A stretch of 64,000 nucleotides of DNA, taken from contig JODU01000020.1 in NCBI GenBank assembly GCA_000720845.1, positions 62,001 through 126,000 on the forward strand, read 5' to 3'. Under the pieces are notes generated by a model. It ran no database searches, was not told the DNA's origin, and saw nothing but the letters and a program-made list of their open reading frames with translations. The stretch is from Kitasatospora aureofaciens (GTDB lineage: Bacteria > Actinomycetota > Actinomycetes > Streptomycetales > Streptomycetaceae). Position numbers and translations under genes: made by a program. Position 1 is the stretch's first letter, and each line of letters starts with the position of its first letter. Shown here one piece after another: positions 58,901 to 64,000 of the stretch.

Positions 58901-60742
58901 TTGGCCAGCAAGTCCTCCGCGCGCCTCGCCGCGCTCACCGTCGCCGCCGTCTGCTCGGCGGCGTCCACCGTCGTCCTCACCGTGCCCGCGCACGCCGGTT
59001 CCGCACCGGCCGGCTCCGTGCGGATCCACGACATCCAGGGCAGCACCCGGCTGTCCCCGTACGCCGGCCGGCAGGTCACGGACGTGGCCGGAATCGTCAC
59101 CGGCGTCCGGGGCTACGGCTCCTCCAAGGGCTTCTGGATCCAGGACCCGCGGCCGGACGCGGACCCGGCCACCAGTGAGGGCGTGTTCGTCTTCACGAAC
59201 AAGGCCCCCGAGGTCGCCGTCGGTGACGCGGTCACCGTCTCCGGCACGGTCTCGGAGTACGTCCCCGGCGGTACGTCCTCGGGGAACCAGTCGCTGACCG
59301 AGATCACCCGCCCGACGGTCACCGTCGTCTCGACCGGCAACGCCCTCCCGGCCGCGACGACCGTATCCGCCCGCTCCGTGCCCCGCGCGTACGCCCCCGA
59401 GGGCGACGAGGCGGCGAACGGCTCGGTCAACGGCCTGCCCCTGAGGCCGGACGCGTACGCCCTGGACTACTACGAGTCCCTGGAGGGCATGAGCGTCCGG
59501 GTCGCCGACGCCCGCGTGGTCGGTGCCTCGGACCCGTACACCGAGCTGTGGGTCACGGTGAAGCCCTGGGAGAACCCGAACCGCCGCGGCGGCACGGTCT
59601 ACGGCTCCTACGACGACCAGAACACCGGCCGGCTGCAGATCCAGTCGCTGGGCAAGCCGGCCGACTTCCCCGCCGCCGACGTGGGCGACACGCTCGCGGG
59701 CACCACCGCCGGTCCGCTGGACTACAACCAGTACGGCGGCTACACGCTGGTCGCGGGCGAGATCGGCGCCCTGGAGCGCGGCGGCACGGAGCGCGAGTCG
59801 ACGCGCCCGCAGAGCGCCCGCGAGCTGGCGGTGGCGACGTACAACGTGGAGAACCTCGACCCGTCGGACGACACCTTCGCCGCGCACGCCGACGCGATCG
59901 TGCACCACCTGAAGTCGCCCGACATCGTGTCGCTGGAGGAGATCCAGGACAACAACGGCGCCACGGACGACGGCACCGTGGCGGCCGACGCGACGGTCGG
60001 CAGGCTGATCGACGCGATCGTGGCGGCCGGCGGGCCGCGCTACGAGTGGCGGGGCATCGACCCGGTGGACAAGGCGGACGGCGGCGAGCCCGGCGGCAAC
60101 ATCCGCCAGGCTTTCCTGTTCAACCCGGAGCGGGTGTCCTTCACCGACCGCGCGGGCGGCGACGCCACCGCCGCGACCGGGGTGCGCAAGGTGCGCGGCA
60201 AGGCGGCGCTGACCCTCTCCCCCGGCCGGGTCGACCCGGCGGACCCGGCCTGGGAGGACAGCCGCAAGCCGCTGGCCGGCGAGTTCGTCTTCCGCGGCCG
60301 GACGGTCTTCGTCATCGCCAACCACTTCAACTCCAAGGGCGGCGACCAGGGTCTGACGGCGCAGTACCAGCCGCCGTCGCGAAGCTCGGAGACCCAGCGC
60401 CACGCGCAGGCGAGGGTGGTGAACACCTTCGTCAAGGAGATCCTGGCCGCCGAGAAGAACGCGGACGTCATCGCCCTCGGGGACATCAACGACTTCGAGT
60501 TCTCGACGACCGCCCGCATCCTGGAGGACGACGGGGCCCTGTGGTCGGCGGTGAAGTCGCTGCCGAGGAGCGAGCGTTACTCGTACGTCTACCAGGGCAA
60601 CAGCCAGGTCCTGGACCAGATCCTGGTCAGCCCGTCGGTCCGGCGCGGCGGACACCTGTCCTACGACAGCGTGCACGTCAACGCCGAGTTCCACGACCAG
60701 ATCAGCGACCACGACCCGCAGGTGCTGCGGTTCCGTCCGTAA
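58901..60742 (+). CDS. Secreted endonuclease/exonuclease/phosphatase-fold nuclease with OB-fold domain
   Basis: A 613-residue exported protein. Signal peptide about 1-33 (AALTVAAVCSAASTVVLTV core). Residues about 40-300 are an OB-fold/YhcR-like region (DIQGSTRLSPYAGRQVTDVA, GFWIQDPRPDAD, DAVTVSGTVSEY). The catalytic domain begins LAVATYNVENLDPSDD (about 312), with IVSLEEIQDNNGA (Glu), FVIANHFNSKGGDQG (His), VIALGDINDFEF (Asp/Asn) and ISDHDPQVLRF (terminal SDH). It should degrade extracellular DNA or phosphodiesters. TTG start decided by GGAGGG six bases before. Confidence 0.9.
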   Translation: MASKSSARLAALTVAAVCSAASTVVLTVPAHAGSAPAGSVRIHDIQGSTRLSPYAGRQVTDVAGIVTGVRGYGSSKGFWIQDPRPDADPATSEGVFVFTNKAPEVAVGDAVTVSGTVSEYVPGGTSSGNQSLTEITRPTVTVVSTGNALPAATTVSARSVPRAYAPEGDEAANGSVNGLPLRPDAYALDYYESLEGMSVRVADARVVGASDPYTELWVTVKPWENPNRRGGTVYGSYDDQNTGRLQIQSLGKPADFPAADVGDTLAGTTAGPLDYNQYGGYTLVAGEIGALERGGTERESTRPQSARELAVATYNVENLDPSDDTFAAHADAIVHHLKSPDIVSLEEIQDNNGATDDGTVAADATVGRLIDAIVAAGGPRYEWRGIDPVDKADGGEPGGNIRQAFLFNPERVSFTDRAGGDATAATGVRKVRGKAALTLSPGRVDPADPAWEDSRKPLAGEFVFRGRTVFVIANHFNSKGGDQGLTAQYQPPSRSSETQRHAQARVVNTFVKEILAAEKNADVIALGDINDFEFSTTARILEDDGALWSAVKSLPRSERYSYVYQGNSQVLDQILVSPSVRRGGHLSYDSVHVNAEFHDQISDHDPQVLRFRP

Positions 60743-60765
60743 CCGGCCCGAGGTGGGGGGCGGGC

Positions 60766-61473
60766 TCAGCGGGGCACGAGGCCCAGCGCGTGGTCGTAGC
60801 GGCTGACCGTGCTGCTCTTCAGGCCCGGCCAGTGCTGCACCCGCTCCCACTGGGCCGTCGCCGAGCCGACACCGTCCCCCGGTGCGGCGAGGGCGTCGAT
60901 GTGGGCCCGCGCGCTCTCCCACTCGGCGTAGTTGAGCACCCGGGTGCCGTCGGTGCTGAGGTGGAAGTGGGCGGAGATGCCGCCGGGGTGCGGCCGCGGC
61001 TCGCTCTCCAGGGCCTCGAAGACGGCGTCGACCCAGGCGCGCTGCCGGTCGGGGTCGGGCCCCTCGAACTCGACCTCGACGATCACGACACAGCCGGGGG
61101 CGACGGCCGCCGCCCCGCCCTCGCGGGTCGCGGCGCGGTAGTGCCGGTACCTGCCGAGTCCCAGCCGTTCGATGCCCGGCACGGCGGTGTCGATCTCGTC
61201 GACGCGCTCCTGCCGGTGGGTCTTCACGAAGGCCTCGTACGCCTGCTCGCCCGCCCACTGGGAGTGGTGCAGCAGGGTGCTGCCGTCGTGCCCGGTGTAG
61301 ACGTGGTAGGCGCGCAGGTCCTCGGCGGGCCAGGGCCGGTCCTCCCAGGTACGGGCGATGGCGTCGACGGTCTGCCGCTGCCGCTCGGGGGTGCCGACCC
61401 GCCAGGTGCTGAAGAAGGGCGCCAGGGCGTCGGGGCGGGCGAGGCGGGGGTGGGCGTCGGTGCGGCGGGTCAT
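60766..61473 (-). CDS. Putative ABM-like (antibiotic biosynthesis monooxygenase fold) protein
   Basis: A 235-residue protein made of two similar halves of ferredoxin-like fold: FFSTWRVGTPERQRQTVDAI with YHVYTGHDGSTLLHHSQWAGEQAY (seen as TGHDGSTLLHHSQWAG near 65), then CVVIVEVEFEGPDPDRQRAW with STDGTRVLNYAEWESARAH (near 180). This is the tandem ABM arrangement. GGAGG lies 5 bases before ATG 61473. Preceded by a MerR-type dyad. Substrate unknown; ABM proteins include quinol monooxygenases and heme-degrading enzymes. Confidence 0.75.
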   Translation of the reverse strand: MTRRTDAHPRLARPDALAPFFSTWRVGTPERQRQTVDAIARTWEDRPWPAEDLRAYHVYTGHDGSTLLHHSQWAGEQAYEAFVKTHRQERVDEIDTAVPGIERLGLGRYRHYRAATREGGAAAVAPGCVVIVEVEFEGPDPDRQRAWVDAVFEALESEPRPHPGGISAHFHLSTDGTRVLNYAEWESARAHIDALAAPGDGVGSATAQWERVQHWPGLKSSTVSRYDHALGLVPR

Positions 61474-61513
61474 GCCGGCCTCCAGTGATCGGTGGTCGTC
61501 GGGTGCACGCACC

Positions 61514-61544
61514 ACTCTCCGACCTCGACCAAGGTTGAGGTCAA
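61514..61544 (-). promoter_or_regulatory. MerR/SoxR-like promoter-operator
   Basis: On the minus strand: TTGACC (61544-61539), a 19-base spacer and GAGAGT (61519-61514). The spacer region carries a 22-base dyad at 61521-61542, arms GACCTCGACC and GGTTGAGGTC around AA, with one mismatch pair. A dyad in an over-long 19-base spacer is the hallmark of MerR-family activated promoters. No MerR gene is nearby. Confidence 0.6.
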
Positions 61545-61635
61545 CCCCCTTCCCGTACCGGTGGAACCGGTGGAACGCAGGGGGCGAGGGGCCCCTTCCG
61601 AAGCCCCTCGCCACACCGCGTCCCCGTGCGTGCGC

Positions 61636-62100
61636 TCACAAGTGCCCGTGCCGACGGAGCCGTACGAGGCCCGCCGCGGCGACCACGCCCACCGCCGCCC
61701 CGGCGGCCAGCACGGCGCGCGGGTGCCCGAGCCCCGCCCGCACCGCGCCACGCGCCCGTCCCGGCGGCGTGTGCCGCTCCGCGCCGTCTCCGGCCCGGCC
61801 CGCCTTCTCGTGCGCGGTGTGACCGGCCCGGCCCGCCTTCTCCTGGACGGCGTGTCCGGCGTGCGCGGCGGAACTGCGCAGTTGCACGGTCATGGCGCCG
61901 GCCTTGTCCTTCAGGTCGGCGGCCCGGGCCTTGGCGCGGCCCTTCACGTCGGCCTTGCCCGCCAGCTCCTCCACGGTGTCGCCGAGCTGGCCGCGGGTCT
62001 GTTCGATCTGCCTGCGCAGCTCGTCGGGACCCTTGGCCCCGCCTACGGGCTGCGCGGTGGAGCCGCTCCTCGAACCGTCCCGGCTCGTCGCGTCGGTCAT
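61636..62100 (-). CDS. DUF3618 domain protein
   Basis: A 154-residue protein. DUF3618 core: GPDELRRQIEQTRGQLGDTV (about 24-43) followed by an amphipathic alanine/lysine-rich helix (KARAADLKDKAG...), repeated EKAGRAGHTAHEKAGRAGDG, and a C-terminal transmembrane helix (LAAGAAVGVVAAAGLV) with basic end. Overlaps the holin-like gene by 4 bases. The pair is common in Streptomyces; the role in envelope physiology is unproven. Confidence 0.82.
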   Translation of the reverse strand: MTDATSRDGSRSGSTAQPVGGAKGPDELRRQIEQTRGQLGDTVEELAGKADVKGRAKARAADLKDKAGAMTVQLRSSAAHAGHAVQEKAGRAGHTAHEKAGRAGDGAERHTPPGRARGAVRAGLGHPRAVLAAGAAVGVVAAAGLVRLRRHGHL

Positions 62101-62516
62101 CGATGTGCCCTTTCCCTGATCTGGTCGACGTCGGCCCTGACACTGTCGAGGGTCTCCTCGGGCTTGGGCGGCACGGCCCGGCGCAGCTGGGAGCGACCGG
62201 TCATGGCCAGGACACCGGCGATCACGAAGAGCGCCGCCGTCACGATGAGCGCCGCGGCCCAGACGGGCAGTACCAGCGAGAGCGCGGCGGTGGCCGTGCC
62301 GGCCAGGGCGAACAGGCCCACGTAGGCGATGGCGCCCGCGGCACCGAGCATTCCGCCGCCGCGCCCGGCCCGCTTGCCCTTCTCGGCCAGTTCCAACTTG
62401 GCGAGGGCCACTTCCTGGCGCACGAGCCGGGAGAGCTGTTCGGTGGCCTGCCCGACGAGTTCGCCCACGGAGTGCTGCTCGTCGTGCACCGGCCTGGTGT
62501 GCATGGTTCCGGTCAC
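62097..62516 (-). CDS. Phage-holin-like (Actino-holin) membrane protein
   Basis: A 139-residue protein: cytoplasmic amphipathic helix VGELVGQATEQLSRLVRQEV (about 16-35) and ALAKLELAEKGKRAGRG, then two transmembrane helices (IAYVGLFALAGTATAALSLV and WAAALIVTAALFVIAGVLA), and a basic tail. This is the phage-holin-family/DUF1469 layout found as a housekeeping protein in actinobacteria, usually next to DUF3618. GTG 62516 has GGAGG upstream; ATG 62504 is an alternative. Confidence 0.82.
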   Translation of the reverse strand: MTGTMHTRPVHDEQHSVGELVGQATEQLSRLVRQEVALAKLELAEKGKRAGRGGGMLGAAGAIAYVGLFALAGTATAALSLVLPVWAAALIVTAALFVIAGVLAMTGRSQLRRAVPPKPEETLDSVRADVDQIRERAHR

Positions 62517-62673
62517 GGTGTTCCCGCCTCCTCTCGGTTCGGAGCACCCCGGGTACCCCGGGCCGTACGGCACTACCCCTGCCGGTGCCGGGACGGCAGG
62601 GACGCCCCGTACACCACCCTCTACCGAAGCATCACTTACAAGTACCTCGTAGAAGAATTAAGTGGAGCTAAAC

Positions 62674-62689
62674 TGTCGAGCCGTCGACA
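62674..62689. promoter_or_regulatory. Perfect inverted repeat just upstream of dapA
   Basis: TGTCGA-GCCG-TCGACA, 6-bp arms, ending 8 bases before the ATG where a ribosome site would normally be. The region before it (62630-62665) is unusually AT-rich for this DNA and probably holds the promoter. Either an operator or a hairpin that hides the start. Confidence 0.5.
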
Positions 62690-62697
62690 CTACTCCC

Positions 62698-63639
62698 ATG
62701 ACGACAGACCACGACCGCCGCCACGACCGCCACCGCCCCGCCGCCCCCTTCGGCCGCGCGCTGTGCGCGATGGTCACGCCCTTCACCGAGTCCGGCGCAC
62801 TCGACCTCGACGGCGCCCGGCGGCTCGCCGAGCGCCTGGTCTCCCGGGGCTGTGACGGCCTGGTGCTGTCGGGCACCACGGGCGAGTCGCCGACCACCAC
62901 GGACGCCGAGAAGGCGGCGCTGGTGACGGCGGTCCGGGAGGCGGTCGGGGACCGGGCGGCCCTCGTCGCCGGGGTCGGCACCGCGGACACCCGGCACACC
63001 GTGGAACTGGCCCTGGCCGCCGAGAAGGCGGGCGCGGACGGGCTGCTGGTGGTGGCGCCGTACTACAGCAGGCCCCCGCAGGACGCCCTGGAGGCGCACT
63101 TCCGCGAGGTCGCCGACGCGAGCGGGCTGCCCGTGATGCTGTACGACATCCCGGGCCGCACCGGCATCCGCATCGAACCCGACACCCTGGTCCGCCTCGC
63201 CGGGCACCCGCGGATCGTCGCCGTCAAGGACTGCGCCTACGACCTCCTCGGCACCCAGAAGGTGCTGTCTCGCACCGGCCTGGCGTACTACGCGGGCTGC
63301 GACGAGCAGATCCTCGCCCTGTACGCGGTCGGCGCGGCGGGGTACGTCAGCACCGCCGCCAACGTCGTGCCGGACCTGTTCCGGGCCGTCCTCGACGCCT
63401 TCGACGCGGGCGACACCGGACGGGCCGCCCTGCTCCAGCGGCGGGCCGTGCCGCTCGTCGAGTCGATGACAGCGGCCGGTCTGCCCGGCACCGTCACCGC
63501 CAAGGCCCTCCTCGGCGCACTGGGCCTTCCGGCGGGCCCGGTCCGCGCGCCGCTGCGGCCCGCGGACCCGCGGACCACGGCCGGTCTGCTGGCGGCCTAC
63601 GAGGAACTGGCCGCCCACGCCGGTCAGTCCCAGGCGTAG
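62698..63639 (+). CDS. dapA: 4-hydroxy-tetrahydrodipicolinate synthase DapA
   Basis: Condenses pyruvate and aspartate semialdehyde in lysine/diaminopimelate synthesis. A 313-residue class I aldolase barrel: CAMVTPFTESGALD near 24, LSGTTGESPTTTDAEK near 54-69 (Thr/Thr/Glu), VVAPYYSRPPQ, MLYDIPGRTGI (Tyr about 146 and the Arg) and IVAVKDCAYD (Schiff-base Lys about 174). The TTGES and DIPGRT motifs make true DapA more likely than the other DapA-family members in this window. ATG 62698 chosen; no standard ribosome site. Overlaps the next, convergent gene by 16 bases. Confidence 0.9.
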   Translation: MTTDHDRRHDRHRPAAPFGRALCAMVTPFTESGALDLDGARRLAERLVSRGCDGLVLSGTTGESPTTTDAEKAALVTAVREAVGDRAALVAGVGTADTRHTVELALAAEKAGADGLLVVAPYYSRPPQDALEAHFREVADASGLPVMLYDIPGRTGIRIEPDTLVRLAGHPRIVAVKDCAYDLLGTQKVLSRTGLAYYAGCDEQILALYAVGAAGYVSTAANVVPDLFRAVLDAFDAGDTGRAALLQRRAVPLVESMTAAGLPGTVTAKALLGALGLPAGPVRAPLRPADPRTTAGLLAAYEELAAHAGQSQA

Positions 63640-63899
63640 CCGTCGCCGAACAGCAGCGTGTGCTCCAGCACGTCCTCCGCCGGGTCGTCGATCTGGCCGA
63701 CGTGGACGTTGAGGAGACCCACGCGGGGGCCGTTGTGCGAGCCGGTCGTCGTCTCGTCGGCGTGCGCGGCCCCCGCGGCCCACACCGACCCGCAGCACAC
63801 CAGTGCCGCGGCACCGGCCCCGGCCAGCAGGCGCGCGAGGGTCCCCGCCCGCCCGGTCGTCGTCCCAGGCGTGTTCTCAGGCGTGTTCTCAGGCGTCAT
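63624..63899 (-). CDS. Small secreted protein of unknown function
   Basis: A 91-residue product. N-terminus carries the repeat ENTPENTP (from a GTGTTCTCAGGC DNA repeat), then a signal-anchor/peptide LARLLAGAGAAALVCCGSVWA with cleavage probably after AHA, leaving about 43 residues: a short conserved-looking part VGLLNVHVGQIDDPAEDVLEH. No family recognised. The true start may be further inside (for example near the GRAG segment). The 100 bases beyond, to the window end, show no further gene. Confidence 0.6.
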   Translation of the reverse strand: MTPENTPENTPGTTTGRAGTLARLLAGAGAAALVCCGSVWAAGAAHADETTTGSHNGPRVGLLNVHVGQIDDPAEDVLEHTLLFGDGYAWD

Positions 63900-64000
63900 C
63901 CCAGGTCCTCGTTTCGTCGGATCGGCGTCTGATCGGACTCTGCGTCCACCCGTTCATCCGCCAAGACCACCGGAAAGTCACGGGTGGTCATCCGTACGTG

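Noticed and set aside
1..64000. tRNA, rRNA, CRISPR arrays, transposases, integrase and attachment sites
   Set aside because: I looked for them and found none that could be supported; the only mobile-type gene is the HNH nuclease.

Overview
The window is high-GC actinobacterial DNA. Codon third positions are almost always G or C, GTG and TTG starts are common, genes are joined by ATGA/GTGA overlaps, and an SCO1860-family LAETGG-anchored protein, Tat lipid-free exoenzymes and a SigE-type ECF sigma factor are present. Gene content and order recall the Streptomyces chromosome core around the S. coelicolor SCO1851-SCO1912 interval; this is recognised from memory, not from a search. I see no rRNA, tRNA, CRISPR array or intact transposon.

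Region 1 (1-9345) is late/aerobic-style cobalamin biosynthesis: cobO (5' end cut by the window edge), cobB, cobI, then cobM-cobL-cbiG/cobJ fusion-cbiX-cobC, nearly all overlapping by a few bases. A ZIP-family metal transporter gene lies on the opposite strand between cobI and cobM. Region 2 (9346-13745) holds direct repeats, the LAETGG surface protein, an amidohydrolase, a small membrane protein and a class V aminotransferase. Region 3 (13746-17490) is the complete ectoine/5-hydroxyectoine operon ectABCD with a low-GC leader, hairpins in two spacers and a strong terminator. Region 4 (17531-26845) contains housekeeping and accessory genes: another class V PLP enzyme, a DsbA/FrnE oxidoreductase, a DUF1349 protein, an alpha-ketoglutarate-semialdehyde dehydrogenase with a divergent IclR regulator, a GNAT enzyme, a class B PBP, an ECF sigma factor with a membrane partner, and a secreted HAD acid phosphatase.

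Region 5 (26975-40699) is a minus-strand pectin and plant-sugar utilisation cluster: GntR regulator, DapA-family aldolase/dehydratase, IlvD/Edd sugar-acid dehydratase, two CUT1 permeases, Gfo/Idh oxidoreductase, DUF6807 protein, GH43, solute-binding protein, SGNH acetylesterase, pectate lyase and pectinesterase. Region 6 (40864-43236) has three unlinked small-scale genes (DinB/maleylpyruvate isomerase-like, MFS exporter, VOC protein). Region 7 (43316-51784) is uronate and polyol catabolism: an unassigned protein plus kdgD on the minus strand, divergent from uronate dehydrogenase, followed by a DeoR regulator and a polyol-type ABC transporter with a zinc alcohol dehydrogenase. The dehydratase arms in regions 5 and 7 both produce alpha-ketoglutarate semialdehyde, which the dehydrogenase in region 4 would oxidise to alpha-ketoglutarate; the three loci therefore look like one dispersed oxidative pathway for pectin-derived sugars.

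Region 8 (51799-64000) has a small conserved gene, a double-TerD protein, a TetR regulator, a decayed TROVE (Ro60-like) gene joined in frame to an HNH-nuclease gene, a PhoX-type phosphatase behind a clear PHO box, a large hypothetical protein, a secreted endonuclease/exonuclease/phosphatase-fold nuclease, an ABM-like protein behind a MerR-type dyad, DUF3618 and holin-like membrane proteins, a second-type dapA and a small secreted protein.

The observations most worth following are: a dispersed intergenic repeat that has become coding sequence inside cobB; mirror-symmetric divergent promoters between kdgD and udh; the HNH-TROVE remnant; and several clear operator-like dyads.
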